NCBI GenBank assembly: GCA_050951505.1
Contig: JBMNJE010000009.1
Span: 186,001-250,000 of the forward strand
From: DUOA01 sp012839095
GTDB lineage: Bacteria; Bacillota; Clostridia; Caldicoprobacterales; DTU083
Length of the DNA: 64,000 nucleotides
Reading direction: 5' to 3'
In this document: positions 35,459 through 44,031 of the stretch, piece by piece
Numbering within the stretch: position 1 is the first letter of the stretch
Layout of the letters: every line of letters begins with the position of its first letter
Notes under the pieces: model-generated
What the model was told of the DNA's origin: nothing
Seen by the model: only the letters and a program-made list of their open reading frames with translations
The model's database searches: none
Position numbers and translations under genes: made by a program

Positions 35459-35971
35459 ATTAGCAATAAGGAATTCTCCATTAATGAGGAAATCAGGGCA
35501 AGAGAAGTCAGGGTCATCGATACCGATGGCAGTCAGTTGGGTATCATGCCCACCCGCAGGGCTCTGGAGCTGGCCGATCAAAAGATGCTTGATCTGGTTC
35601 TTATCGCTCCTACAGGTAATCCACCAGTATGTAAAATCATGGATTACGGGAAATATAAGTTTGAGGTTGCCAAAAGAGAGAAGGAAGCCCGTAAGAATCA
35701 GCGTGTGATTGATGTAAAGGAAGTGCGTCTGTCTGCTTCCATCGAGGAACACGATATGGGTGTGAAGGCCAGGCATGCAGACAAATTCCTGCGTTCCGGC
35801 GACAAGGTCAAAGTGTCCATTCGTTTTCGCGGGCGGGAAATGGCCCATCGTGAAATAGGCTTTCAGGTTATGGAGAAATTCAACCAAATGCTTACTTCGG
35901 AAATGGTTGTTGAAAGAAAACCAAGAATCGAAGGCAGAAGCATGATCATGGTATTAGCACCAAAAGAGTAG
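35459..35971 (+). CDS. infC: translation initiation factor IF-3 (non-canonical ATT start)
   Basis: IF-3 checks start-codon and initiator-tRNA pairing and blocks early subunit joining. The full 170-residue protein needs the ATT codon at 35459: it gives the family N-terminus SNKEFSINEEIRAREVRVI and has GGAGGTG seven bases upstream. Starting at the first canonical codon (TTG 35522 or 35537) would cut off part of the N-terminal domain. The domain contains VIDTDGSQLGIM and KIMDYGKYKFE; the C-terminal domain has HDMGVKARHADKFLRSGDKV. An AUU-type start is a known trait of infC and underlies its autocontrol by IF-3 in E. coli. Confidence 0.95.
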   Translation: MSNKEFSINEEIRAREVRVIDTDGSQLGIMPTRRALELADQKMLDLVLIAPTGNPPVCKIMDYGKYKFEVAKREKEARKNQRVIDVKEVRLSASIEEHDMGVKARHADKFLRSGDKVKVSIRFRGREMAHREIGFQVMEKFNQMLTSEMVVERKPRIEGRSMIMVLAPKE

Positions 35972-35991
35972 CTGGAAGGGAGGAAGTACGA

Positions 35992-36189
35992 ATGCCTAAA
36001 ATGAAGACGCACCGTGGAGCAGCAAAGAGGTTCGGCCTGACCAAATCCGGAAAGGTCAAAAGGTCCAGAGCTTATAAAAGCCATATCCTGACCAAAAAGT
36101 CTCCCAAGAGAAAGAGAAATCTCCGAAAAGGAACTTATGTTGCAGCTCAGGAAGAAAAAAATATCAGGAAACTGATTCCGTATAAATAA
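35992..36189 (+). CDS. rpmI: 50S ribosomal protein L35
   Basis: A 65-residue basic protein with the conserved start MPKMKTHRGAAKRF, the KRSRAYKSHILTKKSPKRKR region (basic residues) and the LIPYK end. GGGAGG precedes ATG 35992. It lies between infC and rplT, the universal bacterial order. Confidence 0.98.
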   Translation: MPKMKTHRGAAKRFGLTKSGKVKRSRAYKSHILTKKSPKRKRNLRKGTYVAAQEEKNIRKLIPYK

Positions 36190-36209
36190 TACAAAAGGAG
36201 GTTTTTAGA

Positions 36210-36572
36210 ATGGCTAGAGTGAAAAGTGCAGTTAATGCCAAGAAAAAGCATAAGAAGATATTAAAGCTGGCCAGGGGCTATTACGGAGCAAGAAGCAAGA
36301 ATTTCCGCCCGGCCAACCAGGCAGTTATTCGGGCCCTGGCTGCTTCATATACAGGAAGAAAGCTAAGAAAGAGAGATTTCAGAAAGCTTTGGATAGCCAG
36401 AATCAATGCTGCTGCCAGATTGAACGGTCTGAGCTACAGCCGATTCATAAACGGCCTTAAAAAAGCCAATATTCAGGTGGACAGAAAAATTCTGGCTGAC
36501 CTGGCGGTTAACGACAGCGCAGGCTTTGCTGAGCTGGTAGGAATTGCCAAGGAAAAACTTAATAATGCATAA
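36210..36572 (+). CDS. rplT: 50S ribosomal protein L20
   Basis: A 120-residue RNA-binding protein, with MARVKSAVNAKKKHKKILKL (start), GYYGARSKNFRPANQAV and LWIARINAAARLNGLSYSRF visible. AAAGGAGG precedes ATG 36210. It is needed early in 50S assembly and is the likely effector acting on the infC leader. Confidence 0.98.
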   Translation: MARVKSAVNAKKKHKKILKLARGYYGARSKNFRPANQAVIRALAASYTGRKLRKRDFRKLWIARINAAARLNGLSYSRFINGLKKANIQVDRKILADLAVNDSAGFAELVGIAKEKLNNA

Positions 36573-36578
36573 GAATGG

Positions 36579-36605
36579 AAGGCCTCCATGCGGCGGCCTT
36601 TTTTA
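36579..36605 (+). terminator. rho-independent terminator after rplT
   Basis: AAGGCC (36579-36584) pairs with GGCCTT (36595-36600), extended inward by CC/GG across one mismatch, then TTTTTT. Confidence 0.88.
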
Positions 36606-36663
36606 TTTATAGCGATCAAAAATCAAAAAGCAGTTTCCATTTCAGTCATTAACAGGTAAACAG

Positions 36664-36688
36664 CAGGCTGCTGAGGAGAAGCAGCCTG
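36664..36688 (+). promoter_or_regulatory. hairpin with the trkH ribosome site in its loop
   Basis: CAGGCTGCT (36664-36672) and AGCAGCCTG (36680-36688) are perfect complements. The seven-base loop GAGGAGA contains the only good ribosome site for the ATG at 36692. Such a fold could limit or present the site for translation. Confidence 0.6.
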
Positions 36689-36691
36689 TCA

Positions 36692-38062
36692 ATGGGGTTG
36701 AAGTACTTGAATCGCGTTACAGTAAGAAGATCAATTTACATATCACCTGTCAGGATGCTGGCTTTGAGTTTTCTGCTTATCATACCGGCGGGGGCCATAC
36801 TGCTGGTTCTTCCCCTTGCATCCGCCGACGGAATGAGCATGGGATGGTTTGATGCCCTGTTTACTGCTACATCCGCAGTATGTGTTACCGGTCTGCTGGT
36901 CGTGGATATAGGCACACAGCTTTCCCTGTTCGGACAGACCGTTGTTTTGTGCCTTATTCAGGCAGGGGGTCTGGGGCTCATGACCATCAGTACGCTGGTT
37001 TTTCTGCTGATGGGAAAACGAATTACCCTCCGGGAACGCCTTCTGATGAAGGAGGCACTCAACCAGTTCAAGCTGGAAGGAGTGGTACGCCTTACCAAAT
37101 ACATACTCACAGTTACCTTTGTCATTGAAAGTATTGGGGCATTACTGCTGGCATTGCGCTTTGTCCCGCTGTTTGGCTGGAGTAAAGGAGTATACTACAG
37201 CATATTTCATTCCATTTCCGCATTCTGTAATGCGGGAATTGATTTGCTGGGGCATTATACAAGCTTTATGGAATATACAGGTGACCTGATTATCAATCTG
37301 GTCACCATGGCATTGGTATTTCTGGGAGGCCTGGGCTTTACAGTCATATTGGATTTGAACAATCATGGTTATCGCTTTCGAAAGTGGGCCTTGCATACAA
37401 AGATTGTGATAACGGTTTCTCTGGCCCTGATCGTGCTGGGTTTTATGTTTTTCTTTCTGGCGGAATACGGCAATCCCCATACTATTGGACCTCTTGCTAT
37501 GAAGGAAAAGCTTCTGGCATCCCTCTTCCTTTCAGTTAATGTAAGAACAGCGGGCATATATACCATAGATGCGGCGGAACTGACAAATGCCTCCAAATTT
37601 ATGACGATTCTGCTGATGTTCATAGGGGCATCTCCTACTTCAACGGGAGGCGGTATCAAGACTACGACCATGAGTCTGATACTCCTGATGGCATGGAGTG
37701 TAGCAAAAGGGCAGAATGACATAGTTGTTTTTCGAAGGCGCATCCCTTATTCCATAGCCCACCGGGCTTTGGCCATAGCCTTGATTTCCCTCCTGGCCTG
37801 GGTCGCTGTTACTTTGGTACTATCCTTCATAGAATTCGTTCCCTTTCTGGATATCATGTTTGAGGCAGCAGCAGCAGTGAGCACCACCGGACTGTCTGTC
37901 ATGGACATAGCCGGAATGCATTATATCAGCAGGATTATTCTTATGATGACAATGTATCTGGGCAGGGTCGGGCCTCTTTCTCTTACCCTGGCTCTGGCCA
38001 GAAGACAAAAGCAGGATGGAAACCATATACGATATCCTGAGGAACGTATTATGGTTGGTTAA
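36692..38062 (+). CDS. TrkH/KtrB-family potassium uptake membrane protein
   Basis: A 456-residue membrane protein with the fourfold M1-P-M2 layout of Trk/Ktr channels. Selectivity-loop glycines are visible in TSAVCVTGLLVVD, HSISAFCNAGIDL, VNVRTAGIYT and AAVSTTGLSVMD. PTSTGGGIKT precedes a further helix. The gating ring gene (trkA/ktrA) follows 18 bases downstream, so the pair forms a complete uptake system. ATG 36692 is the first start after GAGGAG. Whether coupling is to Na+ or H+ is not visible. KtrB is the better Firmicute name by length. Confidence 0.95.
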   Translation: MGLKYLNRVTVRRSIYISPVRMLALSFLLIIPAGAILLVLPLASADGMSMGWFDALFTATSAVCVTGLLVVDIGTQLSLFGQTVVLCLIQAGGLGLMTISTLVFLLMGKRITLRERLLMKEALNQFKLEGVVRLTKYILTVTFVIESIGALLLALRFVPLFGWSKGVYYSIFHSISAFCNAGIDLLGHYTSFMEYTGDLIINLVTMALVFLGGLGFTVILDLNNHGYRFRKWALHTKIVITVSLALIVLGFMFFFLAEYGNPHTIGPLAMKEKLLASLFLSVNVRTAGIYTIDAAELTNASKFMTILLMFIGASPTSTGGGIKTTTMSLILLMAWSVAKGQNDIVVFRRRIPYSIAHRALAIALISLLAWVAVTLVLSFIEFVPFLDIMFEAAAAVSTTGLSVMDIAGMHYISRIILMMTMYLGRVGPLSLTLALARRQKQDGNHIRYPEERIMVG

Positions 38063-38080
38063 AAGCCGGTTAAAAGGAGA

Positions 38081-38764
38081 ATGATGGAGATCATGAAGCA
38101 ATTTGTGGTTTTTGGATTAGGAAGGTTTGGCGAGAGCATTGCTGTAACCCTGCACAGCATGGGTCATGAGGTGCTGGCCGTTGACAAGGATGAGGACAAG
38201 GTACAGGCGGTTTCAGAAAAAATAACTCATGCTGTCCAGGCAGATGCAACAGATGAGAACGCCTTGCATACCCTTGGTATTCGTAATTTTGATGTGGCAG
38301 TGGTGGCAATCGGGCAGGACATTCAATCCAGCACCCTGATAACACTCCTTTGCAAGGAGGCCGGAGTGAAGTATGTTCTGGCCAAAGCCCAGAATGAACT
38401 GCATTCCAAACTGCTCTACAAGATCGGAGCTGACAAGGTGGTTTTGCCTGAAATGGATATGGGAGTGCGGATAGCACAAAGCCTGGTATCCACCAATATA
38501 CTGGATTACATTCAGCTGACGCCTCACTACAGGCTGGTTGAGCTGCAGGCAATTGATGTGTGGAATAATCGCTCCTTAAGAGATTTGGATATACGCGCCA
38601 GATACGGCATTAATGTGATGGCTGTCAAGCGCGGCGATGATATCAATATATCGCCTTCAGGTGAAGATATAATTCATAACGGGGATATTCTTGTGGTGCT
38701 GGGCAGTACGGAAGATATTGAAAGATTTCAGGAGAGTTCAGATGCAGGGAAGAGACGGAAATAA
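38081..38764 (+). CDS. TrkA/KtrA-family potassium uptake regulatory protein
   Basis: A 227-residue cytoplasmic RCK protein. The N-terminal Rossmann domain has VFGLGRFGESIA (GxGxxG) and the acidic VLAVDKDEDK nucleotide site; the C-terminal RCK_C domain starts near residue 140 (RLVELQAIDVWNNRSLRDLD). RCK_C domains of KtrA bind c-di-AMP in other Firmicutes, so regulation by that messenger is plausible. Several ATGs compete (38081, 38084, 38093); AAGGAG at 38074-38079 fits 38084 best, and the longest is listed. The 3' end overlaps trmH by 23 bases. Confidence 0.94.
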   Translation: MMEIMKQFVVFGLGRFGESIAVTLHSMGHEVLAVDKDEDKVQAVSEKITHAVQADATDENALHTLGIRNFDVAVVAIGQDIQSSTLITLLCKEAGVKYVLAKAQNELHSKLLYKIGADKVVLPEMDMGVRIAQSLVSTNILDYIQLTPHYRLVELQAIDVWNNRSLRDLDIRARYGINVMAVKRGDDINISPSGEDIIHNGDILVVLGSTEDIERFQESSDAGKRRK

Positions 38765-39575
38765 AGAAAGGGAAAGGCCGGAATTAATTACCGGCTCTTC
38801 AAACAATACCATTAAATATGTGAGAAGCCTGCAGAACAAAAAGTATCGGGATCTGCACCTGCGGTTCATTGCAGAAGGGCAAAAAATGGTGGAAGAAGCA
38901 CTGAAATCTGATTTTGCTTTGGACATGCTGATCTTTTCAGAAGCCTGGTCCGATCATCCCCTTGCCGTGCAGGCGCTGGAGAGTGGTATTCGCTGTATTA
39001 TAGTAAAAGAAAAGCTTTTCAAATCCCTGTCGGATACCCAGTCTCCCCAGGGGGTGCTGGCAGTGGCTGGGCAAAGAGAATACGATTTTCAGAAGGCACT
39101 GAAGCAAAACCCGGGTTTTCTGGTAATTCTGGATGGAATAAAAGATCCGGGCAACCTGGGCACCATTATACGGACTATAGACGCTGCAGGCGGAGACGGG
39201 GTTGTTTTGATAAACGATTGTGTTGATCCCTATAATCCCAAAGCTGTCCGGGCTACAATGGGTTCAGTTTTCCGGGTTCCCATCTACCGGGAAGGCAGAA
39301 GCAGTGAGCTGCTTGAAAAGACGGCCGAGGCCGGCTTTCATATTGCTGCCAGTGATTTGTGCGGTGAGGATGTTTTTGCCTGGAAGGGCGGCTGCGACAG
39401 AATCGCTTTGATCATAGGCAGTGAGTCTCATGGGATCAGCAGGGAAGTGAAAAGTTACGCCCACAGCCTGGTCAAAATACCCATGAAGGGCGGAGCGGAA
39501 TCTCTGAATGCCTCGGTAGCAGCAGGTATACTAATTTACGAAATTTTCCGTAAAGGGAGAAAAATGGACGGGTAG
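38742..39575 (+). CDS. TrmH/SpoU-family RNA 2'-O-methyltransferase
   Basis: A 277-residue SAM-dependent methyltransferase acting on rRNA or tRNA. The N-terminal substrate-binding domain (~12-100, with FIAEGQKMVEEAL and SPQGVLAVA) precedes the knotted SPOUT domain: LDGIKDPGNLGTIIRT, LIIGSESHGIS and IPMKGGAESLNASVAAGI (motifs 1 to 3). ATG 38742 is chosen because AGGAGAG lies six bases upstream. The same gene is often found before pheST in Firmicutes (YsgA group). Exact target unknown. Confidence 0.92.
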   Translation: MQGRDGNKERERPELITGSSNNTIKYVRSLQNKKYRDLHLRFIAEGQKMVEEALKSDFALDMLIFSEAWSDHPLAVQALESGIRCIIVKEKLFKSLSDTQSPQGVLAVAGQREYDFQKALKQNPGFLVILDGIKDPGNLGTIIRTIDAAGGDGVVLINDCVDPYNPKAVRATMGSVFRVPIYREGRSSELLEKTAEAGFHIAASDLCGEDVFAWKGGCDRIALIIGSESHGISREVKSYAHSLVKIPMKGGAESLNASVAAGILIYEIFRKGRKMDG

Positions 39576-39579
39576 TCCC

Positions 39580-39608
39580 TTGAACAGCTTATTTTCCTGT
39601 GTTATAAT
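39580..39608 (+). promoter_or_regulatory. sigma-A promoter of yqzL-pheST
   Basis: TTGAAC (39580-39585) and TATAAT (39603-39608) with a 17-base spacer, directly after trmH. The transcript would carry yqzL first and then the T-box. Confidence 0.75.
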
Positions 39609-39636
39609 TATGTAAAATAACCTGTAAAGGAGTCTG

Positions 39637-39732
39637 ATGCTCATGGTATCCGAGTTCTTCTGGAGACTCTTTGAAACCACAGGTTCCGTAACAGCGTATA
39701 TTCTTTATAAACAAATGGTTATGTCAAAATGA
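39637..39732 (+). CDS. yqzL: YqzL-like micro-protein
   Basis: A 31-codon frame whose product contains EFFWRLFETTGSVTAYILYK. This matches the YqzL-like pattern (a W-x2-F-x3-G-x4-Y-x2-Y/F-K core) known from small Firmicute proteins of unknown function. AAAGGAG (39626-39632) lies upstream; ATG 39637 and ATG 39643 are both possible, the latter giving 29 residues. The stop at 39732 abuts the first bases of the pheST T-box, so it is translated from the constitutive 5' part of that leader. Confidence 0.75.
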   Translation: MLMVSEFFWRLFETTGSVTAYILYKQMVMSK

Positions 39733-39976
39733 AAAGGCTGTGACGAAGAAAAGTAGATTCAACCGGGTTATGCCAGAGAGGGAATACCACAGGCTGAAAG
39801 CATTCCTCTTAATCCTGAATCGAAGTTCGCTTCCGAGCCGCAGGTCTGAACTTATAGTAGGTCCTGCCGGGCCAGGCCCGTTATGCGTATTAAGGTTTCA
39901 CACGAAATGAAATTGGGTGGTACCACGTGGTAAACAGCCTTCGTCCCATGTATCCTATGGGGTGGAGGCTTTTTGT
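39733..39976 (+). promoter_or_regulatory. T-box riboswitch (phenylalanine) of pheST
   Basis: The T-box core GGGTGGTACCACG lies at 39915-39927 and is followed by the terminator AGCCTTCGTCCCAT (39936-39949) / ATGGGGTGGAGGCT (39957-39970) and TTTTTG. In Stem I the AGTA motif is followed by GA and the specifier TTC (39758-39760), a phenylalanine codon, in agreement with pheS. tRNA-Phe (GAA) of this same window would read it. Confidence 0.93.
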
Positions 39977-40041
39977 ATGACTTCATACATGATGGATATA
40001 TATGTCAATGCGCAGAAATGCGAAAGGAGATGCTGTAAATA

Positions 40042-41061
40042 ATGAAAAACAAGCTGGAGCAGATAAGAAAAGAAGCCATGGAAGCACTGGGCGGTCTGCA
40101 TGATCTTGGTCAGCTGGAGGAATTCCGCGTTAAGAAACTGGGAAAGAAGGGAGAATTAACCCAGGTCCTTCGGGGAATGGGCAGTCTGCCTCCGGAGGAA
40201 AGACCGATTATAGGACAGCTGGCAAATGAAATCCGCAATGAACTGGAGGAAGGTCTCAGGAAGCGGACCGCTGCCCTGAAGCAGGCCGCCATGGAAAAAC
40301 AGCTGGAGGCTGAAACCATTGATGTTACGATACCAGGTAAGAGGCCTGTGCTGGGTAAACTGCATCCTATAACCAAGGTGCTTAATGAACTCACCGAAAT
40401 CTTCCTGGGCATGGGCTTTGATATAGCTGAAGGCCCGGAAGTGGAATGGGACAGCTATAATTTTGAAGCCCTTAACATCCCCAAGAATCATCCTGCCCGG
40501 GATGTTCAGGACACCTTTTATATAAATGAGAATATGCTTCTTCGCACTCACACTTCACCGGTTCAGATACGAACTATGCTCAGGCAAAAGCCCCCCATCA
40601 AGATAATATGTCCTGGCCGGGTTTATCGTTCTGATGCGGTGGATGCCACCCACTCTCCCATATTCCACCAGATAGAGGGCCTGGTGGTTGACAGGAATAT
40701 TACCATGGGAGATTTGAAAGGGGTTCTGGATGTGTTCGCCAAGAAAGTATTCGGACCGGGTACCAGAACCAAGTTCCGTCCCCACCATTTTCCCTTTACG
40801 GAACCCAGTGCCGAAGTGGACGTAACCTGTGCCATCTGCCATGGAGAAGGCTGCCGCATATGCTCCCACACCGGCTGGATAGAGATCCTGGGTGCGGGAA
40901 TGGTCCATCCCAAGGTTCTGCAATACTGCGGCATTGATCCTGAAGTCTACAGCGGTTTTGCCTTTGGAATGGGTCTGGATCGTATCACCAATCTGAAATA
41001 TGGAATCGATGATATCCGTCTGCTGTTTGAAAACGATATACGATTCCTGAAACAGTTCTAG
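40042..41061 (+). CDS. pheS: phenylalanyl-tRNA synthetase alpha subunit
   Basis: Catalytic subunit of the alpha2-beta2 PheRS; 339 residues is the normal length. An N-terminal coiled coil (~1-90) precedes the class II core, with LLRTHTSPVQIRTM, PGRVYRSDAVDATHSPIFHQIEG (motif 2; key residues R, D, H) and GMGLDRI (motif 3). GGAGATG-type ribosome site AAGGAG lies before ATG 40042. Synthesis is under the T-box in front. Confidence 0.98.
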   Translation: MKNKLEQIRKEAMEALGGLHDLGQLEEFRVKKLGKKGELTQVLRGMGSLPPEERPIIGQLANEIRNELEEGLRKRTAALKQAAMEKQLEAETIDVTIPGKRPVLGKLHPITKVLNELTEIFLGMGFDIAEGPEVEWDSYNFEALNIPKNHPARDVQDTFYINENMLLRTHTSPVQIRTMLRQKPPIKIICPGRVYRSDAVDATHSPIFHQIEGLVVDRNITMGDLKGVLDVFAKKVFGPGTRTKFRPHHFPFTEPSAEVDVTCAICHGEGCRICSHTGWIEILGAGMVHPKVLQYCGIDPEVYSGFAFGMGLDRITNLKYGIDDIRLLFENDIRFLKQF

Positions 41062-41073
41062 GAGGAGATCAAG

Positions 41074-43467
41074 ATGTTGCTGCCGATTAATTGGGTAAAA
41101 GAATATGTTGAAGTAGATGCAGATATGAAGGAACTGGCTGATAAACTGACCATGACCGGTTCCAATGTGGAGGATATAATTACTCTGCGTGAAGAAATAT
41201 CAGGCGTTGTAGTGGGTAAGCTGCTCTCTGTGGAGAGTCATCCAAATGCCGATAAACTTCTGGTATGCAAGGTGGATGTTGGAACTGAAACAGTGCAGAT
41301 TGTTACCGGCGCTGACAATGTTGCACCCGGCCGGTTGGTGCCCGTTGCGCTGCACGGCGCCAGGCTGCCGGGGGATATAACCATTAAGAGGGGGAAGCTC
41401 AGGGGAGTGGAGTCCCAGGGAATGCTGTGCTCCGGCGAGGAACTGGAACTTAAAGACAGCGATTATCCCGGAGCAGAGACAGACGGTATTCTGATCCTGC
41501 AGGAAGAGTATCCCCCGGGCATGGACATAAAGGAAGCACTGGATCTGGGCGGGGTTGTATTTGACCTGGAAATCACCTCCAACCGCCCCGACTGTCTCAG
41601 CGTAGTTGGTATGGCAAGAGAAATTGCAGTGACAACAGGAAAATCCTGGGCCATGCCGAAGATAGAAGTAAAACCGGGTAAGGGCAGGGTAGAGGATGAA
41701 CTTCAGGTAGAGGTGGAAAACCCGGATCTTTGCCCCAGGTACCTGGCAAGAGTTGTCAGGGACATCAAAATACAGCCGTCTCCCCGCTGGATGCGGCGCC
41801 GGCTGGCTGCGGCAGGGGTGCGTCCCATAAACAATATTGTGGATATTACCAATTATGTCATGCTGGAGCTGGGACAACCCATGCACGCCTTTGATCTGGA
41901 AAAACTGGAAGGCCGGAAGATTATTGTCCGCACCGCCCGGCCGGGAGAAAGCATAATAACCCTGGATGACCAGGAGAGAAAGCTGACACCGGAAATGCTG
42001 GTTATTGCAGATGCGGTTAAGCCGATAGCCCTCGCAGGCGTGATGGGCGGAGCCAATTCGGAGATAACTGAAGATACCAGGCAAATTGTATTTGAGAGTG
42101 CCCTGTTTCAGGGAGCAAGCGTGCGCATGACCTCCAAGGCCCTGGGTATTAGAAGCGAATCCTCCAGCCGTTTTGAAAAGGGGCTGGACATCAATATGGC
42201 TCTTACTGCTGTGGACAGGGCTGTTCAGCTGGTGCAGGAACTCGGTGCCGGTACCCTTGTGGAGGGCCGGATTGATGTGCTGGGTACTTCTGTTGAAAAG
42301 AAAAAGCTGACTGTGGAATGGAATCGGATAAATAAGTTACTGGGTCTGGAACTTACGGCTGATGAAATATCCCAGATTCTGGAAAGTCTGGGCATAGATG
42401 TTTCGGTGGAGGGTGAAACCATGACGGCTGTTATTCCAACCTACCGGAATGATATTGAGGGAATGGCGGATTTGGCAGAGGAAGTTGCCCGTATTTACGG
42501 ATATGACCGCATTCCCATGACCCTGATGGAAGGCTCTGCTGCAAAAGGAAGCAGGACATATGAGCAAAGGCTGCTTGATGAAATAAAAGGAATTATGACC
42601 GGAATGGGCATGTACGAGGTTATTACTTATTCCTTTACCAGCCCCAATGTTTATGAGTCCATCGGCATCAAAGACAAGGCAGATTATCCGGATACGGTAA
42701 GGATAGCCAATCCCCTGGGAGAGGATCAGAGTGTCATGCGTACCACCATGCTGCCCAGCCTGCTGGAGGTCTTGTCCCGGAACTATAACCGCCGGATAGA
42801 AAACTGCAGCATTTTTGAGATAAATCCGGTTTTTATTCCCAAATCTCTGCCTATGACCGATCTGCCGGAGGAAGTTCTGACTCTGGCTATGGGTGAATAT
42901 GGGGAAGATGCAGATTTCTATGCTATGAAAGGAAGAATTGAGGCACTGATGTCCTTTTTGGGGCTGGATGAAAGAGTAGAGTTTAAAGCTGCCCTGCATT
43001 CCGCCCTGCATCCGGGAAGGACTGCGGAAGTGCTGCTGGATGGAGAATCCATAGGCAAGTTCGGTGAGTTGCATCCTAACACGGCAGCCAACTACGACAT
43101 TAATACAAGGGCTATTTTGGGTGAGCTGAATCTTAAGATCATGCTGGATAAAGCAAATACCGTAAGACAATATCGTTCATTGCCCAAGTATCCTGCGGTG
43201 ACCAGGGATCTTGCCTTTGTTGTGGATAAAAAGGTTTTGGCTGCCGAAATACTGGAAAGGGTACGAAGGGGCGGCGGAAGGATTCTGGAGGAAGTATCCC
43301 TCTTTGACATCTATGAGGGAAGCCAGATACCTGAGGGATGCAAAAGCATGGCTTACTCACTGACTTACAGAGCAGCTGATCGAACCTTAAAGGATGAAGA
43401 AGTCAACAAGGCTCATGAGAAAATTGTGAGTTTGCTGGAAACTGAGCTGGGTGCTAAATTAAGATGA
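41074..43467 (+). CDS. pheT: phenylalanyl-tRNA synthetase beta subunit
   Basis: A 797-residue editing and structural subunit. Domains: tRNA-binding OB fold (~39-150), B3/B4 editing domain (~205-390, MRRRLAAAGVRPINNIVDITNYVMLE by its core), B5 (~405-475), a degenerate catalytic-like domain (~495-690) and the C-terminal FDX-ACB anticodon-binding domain (~700-797, YPAVTRDLAFVVDK). It follows pheS after 12 bases with AGGAGG before ATG 41074. Confidence 0.98.
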   Translation: MLLPINWVKEYVEVDADMKELADKLTMTGSNVEDIITLREEISGVVVGKLLSVESHPNADKLLVCKVDVGTETVQIVTGADNVAPGRLVPVALHGARLPGDITIKRGKLRGVESQGMLCSGEELELKDSDYPGAETDGILILQEEYPPGMDIKEALDLGGVVFDLEITSNRPDCLSVVGMAREIAVTTGKSWAMPKIEVKPGKGRVEDELQVEVENPDLCPRYLARVVRDIKIQPSPRWMRRRLAAAGVRPINNIVDITNYVMLELGQPMHAFDLEKLEGRKIIVRTARPGESIITLDDQERKLTPEMLVIADAVKPIALAGVMGGANSEITEDTRQIVFESALFQGASVRMTSKALGIRSESSSRFEKGLDINMALTAVDRAVQLVQELGAGTLVEGRIDVLGTSVEKKKLTVEWNRINKLLGLELTADEISQILESLGIDVSVEGETMTAVIPTYRNDIEGMADLAEEVARIYGYDRIPMTLMEGSAAKGSRTYEQRLLDEIKGIMTGMGMYEVITYSFTSPNVYESIGIKDKADYPDTVRIANPLGEDQSVMRTTMLPSLLEVLSRNYNRRIENCSIFEINPVFIPKSLPMTDLPEEVLTLAMGEYGEDADFYAMKGRIEALMSFLGLDERVEFKAALHSALHPGRTAEVLLDGESIGKFGELHPNTAANYDINTRAILGELNLKIMLDKANTVRQYRSLPKYPAVTRDLAFVVDKKVLAAEILERVRRGGGRILEEVSLFDIYEGSQIPEGCKSMAYSLTYRAADRTLKDEEVNKAHEKIVSLLETELGAKLR

Positions 43468-43485
43468 AATATTTCGACAAAACTA

Positions 43486-43514
43486 TTGTATAAAATTGGA
43501 AGATGATGTATAAT
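43486..43514 (+). promoter_or_regulatory. sigma-A promoter of zapA
   Basis: TTGTAT (43486-43491) and TATAAT (43509-43514) with a 17-base spacer, after pheT and 37 bases before zapA. Confidence 0.65.
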
Positions 43515-43550
43515 AGTATCAAACATTATCATAACAGGGGTTGTTCGCAG

Positions 43551-43889
43551 ATGGTGGAAAAAGTTAGAACCATTGTCCGGATAGCCGGCAGAGAATATAC
43601 AATTCGGGCAAATGAAACCGAGGAATATATTCACCGGGTGGCGATTCATGTGAATCGCAAGATGGAAGAGGTTACAAACAGGCAGCCCGGGCTGAGCACA
43701 GCCATGGCAGCGGTTCTGACTGCCATTAACCTGGGCGATGAAGTTCTGAGGCTAAAGGCAGAGGTGGAAGCTCTCCAGGCTGAAATTAGTGAATTGAAGG
43801 AAGCATCCAAAAAGACAATTGCCATGCCATCTGCATCCGAATCCAACGCGCCTGCCATTTATGATGTAACCCGAAAAGGAAAACGATAA
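43551..43889 (+). CDS. zapA: cell division protein ZapA
   Basis: A 112-residue protein that bundles FtsZ filaments. The N-terminal globular part has IRIAG-like VRIAGREYTIRANETEEYI and the C-terminal half is a coiled coil (EVLRLKAEVEALQAEISELK by heptads), followed by a short unstructured tail. ATG 43551 matches the conserved start; an ATG at 43503 would lie upstream of the predicted transcription start. zapA next to pheT and mutS2 is common in Firmicutes. Confidence 0.93.
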   Translation: MVEKVRTIVRIAGREYTIRANETEEYIHRVAIHVNRKMEEVTNRQPGLSTAMAAVLTAINLGDEVLRLKAEVEALQAEISELKEASKKTIAMPSASESNAPAIYDVTRKGKR

Positions 43890-43938
43890 GAGTAGGCGGC
43901 TGCCCTTGCAGACAGAAAACATACTCATAAAAAATAAG

Positions 43939-43971
43939 CAGCGATTATCACTACGTCGCTGTTTTTTTTTT
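43939..43971 (+). terminator. rho-independent terminator after zapA
   Basis: CAGCGA (43939-43944) pairs with TCGCTG (43956-43961), followed by ten T residues. It separates zapA from the C1 operon. Confidence 0.85.
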
Positions 43972-44031
43972 GCTCAAATGCTCTTCGGATTCCATAACAT
44001 TTCTTTTAGTTGTTTGTTTAATTTTTGTCAA

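Noticed and set aside
41200..42084. Antisense frame (294 codons) opposite pheT
   Set aside because: Shadow of the well-supported pheT gene.
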